Assembly (NCBI RefSeq): GCF_003568845.1
Contig: NZ_CP030129.1
Location: 62,001 to 126,000, forward strand
DNA: 64,000 nt
Direction of reading: 5' to 3'
Origin: Indioceanicola profundi
Lineage (GTDB): Bacteria; Pseudomonadota; Alphaproteobacteria; Azospirillales; Azospirillaceae
A program made the position numbers and the translations under genes. The notes under the pieces are model-generated. The model saw only the letters and a list, made by a program, of their open reading frames with translations. It was not told where the DNA came from and made no database searches. Each line of letters begins with the position of its first letter. Within the stretch, counting starts at the first letter, position 1. Below are positions 29,218 through 38,292 of this stretch, in pieces.

Positions 29218-30556
29218 GTGGTGTAGCTGGCGGCATTGATGGCCGCACTGTCCGGCATTGCCGGGCTGATCAGCGCGCCACTGCGGGCAGGCTGATGAGG
29301 GGATCATCGCGCAAGTGGCCGACACTTTCCAGCGTCATGTAGCGGGCGCGCTGGACAGCCCATTCGTCGTTCTGTTCGAGCAGCAATGCACCAACGAGGC
29401 GGATGATGGCATCGTCATTGGGGAAGATGCCGACGACATCGGTGCGCCGCTTGATCTCGCCATTGAGACGTTCGATCGGATTCGTCGAATGTAGCTTGGC
29501 CCGGTGCTCCTTCGGGAAGGTCATGTAGGCGAGCACATCGGGCTCGGCCTCGTCGAGGATAGCGGCCAGCTTCGGCACCTTCGGCCGGATCTGGTCGGCG
29601 ACGGCGCGCCACTGGGCGCTGGCGGCCTCCGGCGTCTCCTGGGCGAAGGCGGTGGCGACGAAGGCCGAGACGACGCGCCGGCCGCTCTTGCCGGCATGCG
29701 CCAGAACGTTCCTCATGAAGTGGACGCGGCAGCGCTGCCAGGTGGCCGAGAGCACCTTGGTGACGGCCGCCTTCAGGCCCTCATGGGCGTCCGAGACGAC
29801 GAGCTTTACGCCCCTGAGGCCGCGGCGGGTGAGCTTGCGCAGGAACTCCGTCCAGATCGGCTCGGCCTCCGACGTGCCGATCTCCATGCCCAGCACCTCG
29901 CGGCGGCCGTCGGTGTTGACGCCGACCGCGATGATGGCGGCGACCGAGACGATGCGGCCGCCGCGGCGCACCTTCAGGTAGGTGGCGTCGATCCACAGAT
30001 ATGGCCAGTCGCCCTCGATCGGCCGTTCGAGGAAGGCCTTCACCTTGCCGTCGATCTCCTCGCACAGCCGCGAGACCTGGCTCTTCGAGATGCCAGACAT
30101 GCCCATCGCCTTGACCAGATCGTCGACCGAGCGCGTCGAGATGCCCTGGACATAGGCCTCCTGGATGACGGCGGTCAGCGCCTTCTCGGCCATGCGGCGC
30201 GGCTCCAGGAAGCCCGGGAAGTAGGAGCCCTTCCTCAGCTTCGGGATGCGCAGCTCGACCGTGCCGGCGCGCGTCTCCCAGTCCCGGTCGCGGTAGCCGT
30301 TGCGCTGCGCAGTCCTGAGCGGGCTCTTCTCGCCCCAGGCGGCGCCCGTGGCGGCGCCTACCTCCATCTCCATCAGCCGCTCGGCGGCGAAGCCGATCAT
30401 CTCGCGCAGCAGATCGGCGTCCGCGCTCTTCTCCACGAGCGCGCGCAGGTTCATCATGTCGTCGGTCATCGGTGGTCCTTCCAGAAAGGGGTTGGTGTCG
30501 ACAACCAGACCCTACCGGAAAGCGCCGATGACCACCGCGCTACCCAGCTACACCAC
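29218..30556 (-). mobile_element. IS256-family insertion sequence
   Basis: The ends are 13-bp perfect inverted repeats, GTGGTGTAGCTGG at 29218-29230 and its complement at 30544-30556, enclosing one transposase gene. No 8-bp target duplication is visible at either edge. That suggests a rearrangement or deletion after insertion, in keeping with the damaged genes beside it. Confidence 0.85.
29270..30469 (-). CDS. IS256 family (Mutator-type) transposase
   Basis: A 399-residue transposase of the IS256/MULE type, with the acidic residues expected of the DDE core: D in [12 protein letters not shown] in [11 protein letters not shown] and E in the region after [15 protein letters not shown]. The [10 protein letters not shown] segment is also characteristic. 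It appears full length and intact. Confidence 0.93.
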   Translation of the reverse strand: MTDDMMNLRALVEKSADADLLREMIGFAAERLMEMEVGAATGAAWGEKSPLRTAQRNGYRDRDWETRAGTVELRIPKLRKGSYFPGFLEPRRMAEKALTAVIQEAYVQGISTRSVDDLVKAMGMSGISKSQVSRLCEEIDGKVKAFLERPIEGDWPYLWIDATYLKVRRGGRIVSVAAIIAVGVNTDGRREVLGMEIGTSEAEPIWTEFLRKLTRRGLRGVKLVVSDAHEGLKAAVTKVLSATWQRCRVHFMRNVLAHAGKSGRRVVSAFVATAFAQETPEAASAQWRAVADQIRPKVPKLAAILDEAEPDVLAYMTFPKEHRAKLHSTNPIERLNGEIKRRTDVVGIFPNDDAIIRLVGALLLEQNDEWAVQRARYMTLESVGHLRDDPLISLPAVAR

Positions 30557-30637
30557 GTCCTGGGACGTCACCCGCAGAGAGGTTCGTCGAGCGGTATCGC
30601 GACGCGCAGGGAGTATCGAAGCCCGCCGGCGCGTCGG

Positions 30638-31051
30638 TCAGACGTGCGCAGGGAGACGGGGCGGGCGGAATTGACGATCGCTGATCGTGAATCGGTGGTA
30701 CTGCGGCGGTCCGGGAATCCAACCGCCGGATTTCGGTGCGCGGAAGAGCGCAAAATTCTTCACGGTCAGAAAGGCGCAGGACGCCGCCAAGTGGCAGTGT
30801 GGAACCGCAGGCGACACAGCGAACGTCGCGTCGTGAGGCTGCTCAGGAACGAATATCACGCTGGTCGCCTCAGCCGGCTCCGTCCCGGCGAATGAAGGGT
30901 CAGCGTGCACCATGTGGAAGGTCAGACCGGCTACGATCAGCAGGGAGAGGAGGAATTTCACCCAGGTTCGCGGCGCCGGCCCGGTCCTTCTGAATCGCTT
31001 TTCCTTCCAGATGTGCATCGGAGATCCGCGTCTGCCGTCGTCCTTGTTCAT
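30638..31051 (-). CDS. Hypothetical exported or membrane-anchored protein
   Basis: About 137 residues with a basic start, one hydrophobic segment (WVKFLLSLLIVAGLTF, a likely signal anchor) and a C-terminal part containing HCHLAASC, a possible metal-binding His/Cys cluster. No family was recognised. It lies between the IS256 element and pfkB on the same strand. The start may instead be the internal ATG at MHIWKEK. The sequence composition is coding-like, but it could be a decayed gene. Confidence 0.5.
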   Translation of the reverse strand: MNKDDGRRGSPMHIWKEKRFRRTGPAPRTWVKFLLSLLIVAGLTFHMVHADPSFAGTEPAEATSVIFVPEQPHDATFAVSPAVPHCHLAASCAFLTVKNFALFRAPKSGGWIPGPPQYHRFTISDRQFRPPRLPAHV

Positions 31052-31139
31052 CAATCTTGTGCCACCAGCATCGCTTCGTCATTGAGCCAGATCAAGACCG
31101 CCGCTTGGGACGGAATTCCCCTCAGCCTGTCTGAGCCCG

Positions 31140-32090
31140 TCACGGTTCCGCTGCAGTCGCTCGCGTCGGGCCACGCATTTCGCCATAGAGTCGTTCAACG
31201 TCCTCCCGCCGACACAATCCCGTCCCGGCCGAGAGGACGGCGGCAGCGCCGGCGGCCATGCCATAGGCGAACGCGTCTTCGGGATGGCGCCCTTGAGCCA
31301 AGCCGAGAGTCATGGCCGCGACGAAGCTGTCGCCGGCGCCGACGGCGCTTTTCGCGATCACGTCGGGCGCGGCCAAGCGCAGCGTGCCTTGACTCGTTGC
31401 GAGCAGCGCGCCTTCACGGCCCAGGGTGAGCGCGACCAGCTCGGCCCCGCCCGAGCCGACCAGCTCTCGCGCCGCTTGCTCCTGCGACGCCTGGTCGGGA
31501 AGCTTCCGATCGACCAGGGTCTCGAGTTCACCGAGACTGGGTTTCACCAGATGGACGCCGCTTGCGAGCCCGGCACGAAGCGCGCTTCCCGAGGTATCGA
31601 GCACAAGCTTGGCGCCTTTGCGGCGGGCGAGGTCCGCGATGGCGGCGTAGAGATCGTCGGGAACACCGCGCGGCAGACTGCCGCTCGCGACGAGGTAGTC
31701 GCAGTCAAGATCCTCCAGCGACTCCAGGAACACTCGCCATTCCGATTCCCCGAGCAAGGGGCCAGCGGGCACAAAGCGGTATTCCTGGCCGCTCGATCGC
31801 TCATAGATGGCGTGGCTGATGCGGGTGTGGTCCTGGATCGTGACGCGCCGCCGCGGTATGGCCGCGGCGTCGAGCAGGTCGTCGAGAACGCCGCCGGTCG
31901 CGCCGCCCGCGAGATAGACGGCGAGCGTGGTGCCGCCGAGTTCCTGGACGACCCGCGCCACATTGATGCCGCCACCGCCCGGATCGTACCGTTCGTCCGA
32001 AGTCCGGATCTTGTGGATCGGATGAACGACCTCCGCCTCGGCGGCGCCATCAATCGACGGGTTCAAGGTCAACGTGACGATGGTTTTCAT
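31140..32090 (-). CDS. pfkB: PfkB-family phosphofructokinase
   Basis: A 316-residue ribokinase-superfamily sugar kinase that most resembles the minor 6-phosphofructokinase and 1-phosphofructokinase group: LTLNPSIDGAAE at the start, PGGGGINVARV (38-47) for sugar binding and the anion hole and catalytic base in GAGDS (251-255). ATG 32090 is chosen for its ribosome binding site AAGGAG. It would feed hexose phosphates from glycogen into glycolysis. A weak ECF-like site lies 160 bp upstream. It sits apart from the other carbon genes, between an IS and a LysR gene. Confidence 0.88.
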   Translation of the reverse strand: MKTIVTLTLNPSIDGAAEAEVVHPIHKIRTSDERYDPGGGGINVARVVQELGGTTLAVYLAGGATGGVLDDLLDAAAIPRRRVTIQDHTRISHAIYERSSGQEYRFVPAGPLLGESEWRVFLESLEDLDCDYLVASGSLPRGVPDDLYAAIADLARRKGAKLVLDTSGSALRAGLASGVHLVKPSLGELETLVDRKLPDQASQEQAARELVGSGGAELVALTLGREGALLATSQGTLRLAAPDVIAKSAVGAGDSFVAAMTLGLAQGRHPEDAFAYGMAAGAAAVLSAGTGLCRREDVERLYGEMRGPTRATAAEP

Positions 32091-32251
32091 CGGATAACTC
32101 CTTGAGACCGGCGCGCTACCGGGCGGCGGCAGTTCAACGGCCCGGCGGCAGCTGGACTTTCCCACCGGGATCGCAAGACCACCAGGAAACGGCGTCACGA
32201 CCTTAAAGCGGATCGCGGCGATGACTAAGCGGATCCCGGCGATGGCCAGAA

Positions 32252-32278
32252 GGACGGCGCTCGCGCGCGTCTCTTACA
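32252..32278 (-). promoter_or_regulatory. Weak match to the ECF-type promoter, upstream of pfkB
   Basis: Minus strand: TGTAAGA, 15 bp, CGTCC. The spacing is right but each box has one mismatch to the strong sites. The -35 box lies in a small palindrome CTTACAGTGTAAG (32273-32285). The rest of the 461-bp gap 32091-32551 shows no gene. Confidence 0.35.
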
Positions 32279-32551
32279 GTGTAAGACATGTCCGGTTGCC
32301 AGCATGCGTGGAGCTCTCGCAAGAAGGGGAGAGAACGGCAAGCCAAGAACGTGCCCCCGACGTCCCTTCTGGCTGTAAGGCCGGCGCTACCTTTGGCGTC
32401 CTTATCTTCGACACACGCGATCGCGTCCGGTTTCGGATCTGATCAGCAGCTGCAGCAGCGCTGCAAAGCTCTCTGAACCTGGTCCTTCCGGTGATTGCTC
32501 GATCGAGATCGTCGGCAACGCGCGCTGTCCTACGAAGGGTTAGGTGACGCA

Positions 32552-33457
32552 ATGGAGCTGTCTGACCTAAGGTCATTTGTGGATGTTGCGGAGACGCTCA
32601 ACATTCGGCGTGCTGCGACGGCTGCTGGCGTGCGACCGTCGACCCTGAGCCGGCGGATCGCGAGGATCGAGGGCGAGCTCGGCGTCTCCGTGTTCGAGCG
32701 CCACGCTTCGGGCGTCAGGCTCACCCGGGCCGGCCGCGATTTCTTCGATACTGCGTCCAATGCCATTCGCGACATCGAGTTCGGACTGAGACGGGCGCGG
32801 GCGGCATCGAACGGAGCAAGCGGTCATCTTCGGATCGGCATCTTTGCCTCGATCGCGAGCGGTTTTCCTCATGAGGCCATCCGGCTGTTCCGATCCCATT
32901 ATTCGGGCGTCGAGATAGACGTGGCCGAAGGCGAGCCGAACGCGCTGCTGCGCCGCATCCGGGAGCGCAAACTCGACATCGCCTTCGTGACCGGCGACTG
33001 CGATCTGCGGGACCTCGACTGCGAGACCCTATGGCGGGAAGCGGTCGCTCTTGCGCTCGCCAGCGATCACCCGGCGGCGGATGAGGAGTGGTTGCAATGG
33101 TCGGAGCTGCGCGAAGAGCGTTTCATCGTCAGCCTGCAGGAGCCCGGTCCGGAGATCCACGATTGGCTCGTTGCCCGCCTCGGCGGGCTCGGGGAGCGGA
33201 CGAGGATCGTGCGATACGCGGTGGCGCGAGAGACGCTGTTCGTCCTGGTGGGTCTGGGCTTCGGGCTCAGCGTCGTCAGCCAGGCCGGCGTCGGCGTCGC
33301 CTATCCCAACGTCGTCTTCAGGCCGGTCGGCGATCCGGATGACACACTACCATTCTCAGTTGCCTGGTCTCCCGACAGGGACAATCCTGCGCTGCGCAGG
33401 TTTCTGTCGGTGATGAGGGCGATGGCGTCCGGTCGGCCGCCGCCACCCGTCAATTAG
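32552..33457 (+). CDS. LysR-family transcriptional regulator
   Basis: A 301-residue LysR regulator: N-terminal winged helix (ELSDLRSFVDVAETLNIRRA...GVRPSTLSRRIARIE) and a C-terminal effector-binding domain. ATG 32552 has AGGTGAC upstream. It is divergent from pfkB, which may be its target, and convergent with the conjugation block, sharing four bases with the DUF2274 gene at the 3' end. It seems to mark the edge between cargo and conjugation genes. The ligand is unknown. Confidence 0.9.
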   Translation: MELSDLRSFVDVAETLNIRRAATAAGVRPSTLSRRIARIEGELGVSVFERHASGVRLTRAGRDFFDTASNAIRDIEFGLRRARAASNGASGHLRIGIFASIASGFPHEAIRLFRSHYSGVEIDVAEGEPNALLRRIRERKLDIAFVTGDCDLRDLDCETLWREAVALALASDHPAADEEWLQWSELREERFIVSLQEPGPEIHDWLVARLGGLGERTRIVRYAVARETLFVLVGLGFGLSVVSQAGVGVAYPNVVFRPVGDPDDTLPFSVAWSPDRDNPALRRFLSVMRAMASGRPPPPVN

Positions 33458-33696
33458 ATCGGGTCATTTTGCACTCTGGCCACTCTGCGGGCTTTCGAGA
33501 AGGCGCGGTCGGTCGCCATGAACCGCTCCAGCATTGGCGCGATCAGCCGCGACGGCTCGCCGACCGGTTGGCCGGTTTCACGTCCCAGCACCTCGGCATA
33601 GGCGACGAGATCGCGATGTAGCGCGGCCGGCAGCTCTATCGTCAGCTTCACGGGCTTGTCGTCGGCGATCGCCCCGAGTTTCAGCTTCGTTGTCAT
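33454..33696 (-). CDS. DUF2274 protein of the conjugation operon
   Basis: An 80-residue protein matching DUF2274 (KLKLGAIADDKPVKLTIELP and ALHRDLVAYAEVLGRETG), with a ribbon-helix-helix-like appearance. It is almost always the last gene of alphaproteobacterial trb operons. Here it overlaps the trbI stop by four bases. The function is not established. Confidence 0.88.
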   Translation of the reverse strand: MTTKLKLGAIADDKPVKLTIELPAALHRDLVAYAEVLGRETGQPVGEPSRLIAPMLERFMATDRAFSKARRVARVQNDPI

Positions 33697-34898
33697 CGCA
33701 GAGCTCCATAGGGCTCGAGAACGAGATCGCGCGTCACGATCACCCGGACCGGAAAACCCGGCCGGATCGTGAGCGTCGGCTCCACATCGAGCTGCCGCTC
33801 GATGATCTGCTGGCCGGCGTCGTTGACGGTGTCCTGAGCGCCGCCGCGGATCGCGGCGATCAGGCGGTCCTCATCGTCGGCGGCGAGTTCGGCGCCGACA
33901 CCGAGCAGGGTCGACAGCGCGGCGGCCTTGGCGAGGTCCCACCAATGATAGTCGACGCCGTCTTCAAGACCGGCGAATCCTTGCGCATCGGCGCCGGGCT
34001 GGCGCTCCAGCACGATCGACCGACCGTTCGGCAGGATCAGGCGGTTCCAGACGAGCAGCACCCGCCGCTGTCCGAACGCGACGCCGCTGTCGTACTGGCC
34101 GATCAGCCGGGTTCCCTGCGGCAGGAGAAGGTAGCGTCCCGAGGGGCTGTCGTAGACGTGGCTCGTGACCTGGGCGGTGATCTGCCCCGGCAGATCGGAG
34201 CGGATGCCGGTGATCAGCGCCGCCGGGATGATAGTTCCTGCCTGCAAGACATAGGGACTCGCCGGCGCCACGAGCTGGTCGCTCGATACGGTGCGGCGGT
34301 CGACGGGGCCGTTGAGGAAGGCGGTGTGGCGGTCCTGCGAAGATGCGCCATCGCTACGGTATGGGCTGCTTGGACCCGCCGGGGTCTGCCCGGACATCGA
34401 GATGCCGGACGCGGCCGGCTGCGTTCCCGCGCTGAAGAACAGCTCGCTGGTGCGGGCGGCCTCCTGTTCCTGAAGACGCCGCTGCTCTTCGGGATCAGGG
34501 CCGGGCATCGGCTGGGCCGGCACCGGGCGACCCTCGTCGCGCGCCCGCACGATCGGCCGGCCGAGATCGCCGGGCAGCGCCGGGCCAAGTCTCGGAACAT
34601 CGCGCGGCACGTCCGAATAGTCGGACGGCAGGCGGCGGAGCCCGTCCGCAGTGGGCCGGTTGTCCGTGGTGAAGAGCTCCGTCGGGGCGTTCCCGCCGTC
34701 GCGCCCCTGAAGGCTGAAGATGAGGGCGGCGCCGATGCCGAGGCCGGCGGCGACGCCGAGCCCTGCCAGAACCTTTCGGGAGAGCCTTGTGACGCGCGGC
34801 GGCGCGGGCCGCAGGCGCAATGCCTCCGCCGGGCTTGATGACGGGCGGTCATCCCCCACCTCTCCCTCGCGGCCGTCACTGTGCGAGGTGTCGCTCAT
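33693..34898 (-). CDS. trbI: Conjugal transfer protein TrbI (VirB10-like)
   Basis: A 401-residue inner-to-outer membrane scaffold of the type IV secretion channel. It has a cytoplasmic start, one transmembrane segment (VLAGLGVAAGLGIGAALIFS, about 45-64), a Pro-rich periplasmic linker and the C-terminal VirB10 domain with LPQGTRLIGQYDSG. It overlaps trbG and DUF2274 by four bases on either side. Confidence 0.95.
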   Translation of the reverse strand: MSDTSHSDGREGEVGDDRPSSSPAEALRLRPAPPRVTRLSRKVLAGLGVAAGLGIGAALIFSLQGRDGGNAPTELFTTDNRPTADGLRRLPSDYSDVPRDVPRLGPALPGDLGRPIVRARDEGRPVPAQPMPGPDPEEQRRLQEQEAARTSELFFSAGTQPAASGISMSGQTPAGPSSPYRSDGASSQDRHTAFLNGPVDRRTVSSDQLVAPASPYVLQAGTIIPAALITGIRSDLPGQITAQVTSHVYDSPSGRYLLLPQGTRLIGQYDSGVAFGQRRVLLVWNRLILPNGRSIVLERQPGADAQGFAGLEDGVDYHWWDLAKAAALSTLLGVGAELAADDEDRLIAAIRGGAQDTVNDAGQQIIERQLDVEPTLTIRPGFPVRVIVTRDLVLEPYGALR

Positions 34899-35926
34899 CG
34901 CTGCCCTCCGCTATGGATTCGGGCGTTCGTCGCTTGCGAAGCTCCACCGGAGCTTCGCATCCGCTGAAGCGGACCACGCCTCACCCCATCGGTTCGGATG
35001 ATCCGCACCCGCTGCTGGTCCTCCGCTCCGAGGCGGAGCTCGGCGGCGGCGAACAGGCGGTCGACGATCAGGATGTTGCCGTGGACGCGGCTGTTGACGA
35101 GCTCCGGCTCGCCGTCCGGACCGATGACAAAGAGCGGCGGCATCTCGCCCTGGACGATGCCGCGCGGGAACTCGACATAGACCCGCCTCCTGTCATCGTA
35201 GACGGCGACCGGCCGCCACGGCGGGCGATCGCCACCGAGCGCGTAGCGGTAGTTCCGTTGTGCAGCCGGCGGGATGATGGGCGTCGCCGGCACGGCTGGC
35301 GTGGGCGTCGTCCGGCTCCGCGGATAGGACCAGGCGATCGAGGGCATGTAGGGGGTCTCGCCCGACCTCAGCTCGACGAGATACGTGCGGCGATCGGTGT
35401 TGATGACGAGGTTCGTGGAGATGTCCGGCCGGGTCGGCTTGACGAGGACATGGACCTGGGCCGTGTCGCCGGCCCCGCTCGTCGTGTCGCCGATGATCCA
35501 GCGGGCGGTATCGCCGGCCGCGATCGGCCCAGTGCCCGTCAGGCGCTCGCCGGGCTCGAGCGCGAGATTGGTAATCTGCCCGGGAGCGGCATAGACCTGA
35601 TAGAGCGCGCCCTCGCTGTAGGGATAGATCTGGATCGCGTTGTAATAGCCCTCGCGCCGTGGCTCGACCCGGGCCGCTGCGTTGGCGTTTTCGATGCGCG
35701 CGGTCGGCTGCCGCGCATTGGCCGGCCCACCATGGCTCGGCGTCCAGGCCGGCGGCGTGTGCAGCGGCCGCGGCCGCTCATCGACGACGACCGCCGGCGT
35801 CGTCGGGAGTGGCGGAACGTCGCTGTCGTAGGCGATCTGCGGTGGTTTGACAGTCGCGCAGCCGGCAAGCAGGGTTGTGGTGATGAGCAATGCCGGAAGC
35901 GCGGGCGTAGACGATCGATGCGTCAT
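34895..35926 (-). CDS. trbG: Conjugal transfer protein TrbG (VirB9-like)
   Basis: A 343-residue periplasmic/outer-membrane core component. It starts with a lipoprotein-like signal ending in TLLAGCAT, then a VirB9/CagX domain including YNAIQIYPYSEGALYQVY and the C-terminal VYVEFPRGI. The first base of its ATG is shared with the trbF stop. Confidence 0.95.
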   Translation of the reverse strand: MTHRSSTPALPALLITTTLLAGCATVKPPQIAYDSDVPPLPTTPAVVVDERPRPLHTPPAWTPSHGGPANARQPTARIENANAAARVEPRREGYYNAIQIYPYSEGALYQVYAAPGQITNLALEPGERLTGTGPIAAGDTARWIIGDTTSGAGDTAQVHVLVKPTRPDISTNLVINTDRRTYLVELRSGETPYMPSIAWSYPRSRTTPTPAVPATPIIPPAAQRNYRYALGGDRPPWRPVAVYDDRRRVYVEFPRGIVQGEMPPLFVIGPDGEPELVNSRVHGNILIVDRLFAAAELRLGAEDQQRVRIIRTDGVRRGPLQRMRSSGGASQATNARIHSGGQR

Positions 35927-36606
35927 CAGCCCAGCTCCCGCGACCAGCTGATGGCGTTGACGAAGATGCCGAGCGGGTTCTTGCGCAGCCGCTCGGCATC
36001 ACGCGGCGGCTGCACTACGATGGTGAGGATCGCCGTCCAGCGCTCGGTCGCGGCGAGACTGCCGTCCTGATAGCGCCGCTCGGTCCAGGCGACCCGAAAG
36101 CTGTCGGGGGACGCCCGGATCACGCTCGATACCTCGACCGAGATCTGGACCTTGCCGACGCGTCCGAACGGGTCGTTGGCGCGGGCATAGTCATTCAGCG
36201 CCATGGCGCCGCGGTCTGTCGTGAAGTCGTAGGCGCGGAGCCAGTTCTGGCGGACGATGATGGGATCGACCGGGATCGAGCGGACCTGCTCGATGAAACG
36301 CGCGAGATGAAAGGCGATCTGCGGATCGGTCGGTTGATAGTCGGCGACGGCCGGCTCAACGGCCTGGGCCTGGCCGAGCTGGTCGACCTGCACCACCCAC
36401 GGCACGATCGTGCCGCGCGCGGATTGCCAGACGACGGCCGAGGCGAAGCCGCCGGCGAGGAGGAGCGAGCCGAAGGCCATCAGCCGCCAGTTCCGGGCTT
36501 GGACACGGGCCGAGCCGATGCGCTCGTCCCAGACCTGAGCCGCCCGTTGGTAGGGTGTCTCGGGCTCGGGTGTCTTGCCGTAATGGGTCGAGGGTCGTTT
36601 AAACAT
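35926..36606 (-). CDS. trbF: Conjugal transfer protein TrbF (VirB8-like)
   Basis: A 226-residue inner-membrane protein with one transmembrane segment (about 45-63) and a periplasmic VirB8-type domain (segments AFHLARFIEQVRSIPVD and WTERRYQDGS). VirB8 proteins nucleate assembly of the channel. It follows trbL by three bases. Confidence 0.95.
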   Translation of the reverse strand: MFKRPSTHYGKTPEPETPYQRAAQVWDERIGSARVQARNWRLMAFGSLLLAGGFASAVVWQSARGTIVPWVVQVDQLGQAQAVEPAVADYQPTDPQIAFHLARFIEQVRSIPVDPIIVRQNWLRAYDFTTDRGAMALNDYARANDPFGRVGKVQISVEVSSVIRASPDSFRVAWTERRYQDGSLAATERWTAILTIVVQPPRDAERLRKNPLGIFVNAISWSRELG

Positions 36607-36609
36607 GGG

Positions 36610-37962
36610 TCAGCGGTCGCTTTCGGAGAGGTTGACGGAGGCGCCGCCGCCATGCGCGTCGCCGGAGCGGACGGCATGGCCGACGGCCGTGGCGCCATGA
36701 CCGAGGGTCTGGGAGCGCTTCATGCGTCGCGCCCAGGCCGGCGGGGTGTCGGGAGCCGGCGCGGCAGCGGCAGCAGTGGCTCCGCCACCAGGCGAATCCA
36801 TGCTCGAAGCGCCGCCGGTCGACTCGGATGCGGCCCTGCCGCCGGCGGCGAAGCTGTCCCGCAAGCTTCCTGAGGCACCGGAGGCGGCCCGGCGGAGCGG
36901 CGATATTGCCGCGCTCCCGCCGGCGCGCGCGACGCTGCCAAGGCCCGATGCCACGCCGGCGGCGCCCGACTGTCCGGCGGCGCCGAGGCTGTAGGCGGTC
37001 GAGGCGCCGCCAGCGACGGCGGCGCCGCCACGAACGGCTGCCGCTCCACCGGAGAGTGCCGCCGCGCCGCCTCTCGCGGCGAGACCCGCGCCGGCGCCTG
37101 ACGCTATCACCATGCCGCCGGCGGCGAGTCCCGTGCCGACGGCCGCGCCGGCGCCGAGCTGTGGACCGCCGGAGACGATCCCGCTGGCGATGCCCGGACC
37201 GAAGATGCCGAGACCGAGCAGGGACAGCGCGGCGAGCACGATCGCCATCGCGTCGTCGATGGTCGGCTCCGCGCCGCCGAAGCCTGTCGTGAACTCGCCG
37301 AACAGGGTCGAGCCGATACCGATGATGACGGCGAGCACCAGCACCTTGATGCCCGACGAGATGACGTTGCCGAGGACCCGCTCGGCCATGAAGGCTGACT
37401 TCCCGAACAGGCCGAAGGGGATGAGGATGAACCCGGCGAGCGTCGTCAGCTTGAACTCGATCAACGTGACGAAGAGCTGGACGGCGAGGATGAAGAAGGC
37501 GAGCAGCACCAACGCCCAGGCGAGGAACATGCAGGCGATCTGGATGAAGTTCTCGAAGAACGACCAGTAGCCCATCAGGCTGGAGATCGACTCCAGCAGT
37601 GGGCGTCCGGCGTCGAGCCCGGTCTGGGCGACGCGCCCCGGACGCATGAGATCGGCCGTGGTGAAGCCCGTGCCGCTCGCCTGAAGGCCGAGACCGGCGA
37701 AGCTCTCGAAGATGATGCGGGCGAGGCTGTTCCAGTTGGAGATGAGGTAGGCGAAGACGCCGACGAACAAGGTCTTCTTCACGAGCCGGGCGACGATGTC
37801 GTCGTCGGCGCCCCAGGACCAGAACAGGGCTGCCAGCGTGACGTCGATGACGATCAGCGTGGTCGCGATGAAGGCAACCTCGCCGCCGAGCAGGCCGAAG
37901 CCGGAATCGATGTAACGGGTGAAGACCTCGAGAAAGCGGTCGATGACGCCGGTGCCGCCCAT
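36610..37962 (-). CDS. trbL: Conjugal transfer protein TrbL (VirB6-like)
   Basis: A polytopic inner-membrane channel component of 450 residues. The start at 37962 (MGGTGVIDRFLEVFTRYIDSG) matches the family. Several hydrophobic helices fill residues 25-260; the last 170 residues are a low-complexity Ala/Gly-rich tail, common in TrbL. It is four bases downstream of the trbK-like gene. Confidence 0.93.
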   Translation of the reverse strand: MGGTGVIDRFLEVFTRYIDSGFGLLGGEVAFIATTLIVIDVTLAALFWSWGADDDIVARLVKKTLFVGVFAYLISNWNSLARIIFESFAGLGLQASGTGFTTADLMRPGRVAQTGLDAGRPLLESISSLMGYWSFFENFIQIACMFLAWALVLLAFFILAVQLFVTLIEFKLTTLAGFILIPFGLFGKSAFMAERVLGNVISSGIKVLVLAVIIGIGSTLFGEFTTGFGGAEPTIDDAMAIVLAALSLLGLGIFGPGIASGIVSGGPQLGAGAAVGTGLAAGGMVIASGAGAGLAARGGAAALSGGAAAVRGGAAVAGGASTAYSLGAAGQSGAAGVASGLGSVARAGGSAAISPLRRAASGASGSLRDSFAAGGRAASESTGGASSMDSPGGGATAAAAAPAPDTPPAWARRMKRSQTLGHGATAVGHAVRSGDAHGGGASVNLSESDR

Positions 37963-37966
37963 GGAA

Positions 37967-38281
37967 CTAGCGAACCTCCGTCGCGGGTGTGACCGATGCA
38001 TCGCATCTGCGGGCGCTCGACCCGGCCTCCAGGCCGAGGAAGCGGCGGCGGTGTTCGGCCCAGGCGCTGAGGCACGCCGGGTTGCGCGCCGCCGCCTCGC
38101 CCATCTCCTGGCAGCGTGTCAGCTCGGCCCGCAGGGGACTGAGCGCCGCGTCCTCCGCAGCCCTGACCGAGGAAGCCGGAACGACCGGCTCCTCGTCGCG
38201 GGCCATTTCGACCGCCGTCGCCGTCAACGCGACGGCGACGAAGATCACGGCTGCCAGCCGGGCGAGCAGCTTTCCGTCCAT
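37967..38281 (-). CDS. Putative entry exclusion protein TrbK-alt
   Basis: A 104-residue small protein with an N-terminal hydrophobic segment (LLARLAAVIFVAVALTATAV) and a periplasmic part with the family pattern RCQEMGEAAARNPACLSAWAEHRRRF, which contains two conserved cysteines. It probably blocks uptake of a second copy of the element. A TTG at 38296, overlapping the trbJ stop, is an alternative start. Confidence 0.85.
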   Translation of the reverse strand: MDGKLLARLAAVIFVAVALTATAVEMARDEEPVVPASSVRAAEDAALSPLRAELTRCQEMGEAAARNPACLSAWAEHRRRFLGLEAGSSARRCDASVTPATEVR

Positions 38282-38292
38282 CGGGAGACGCC

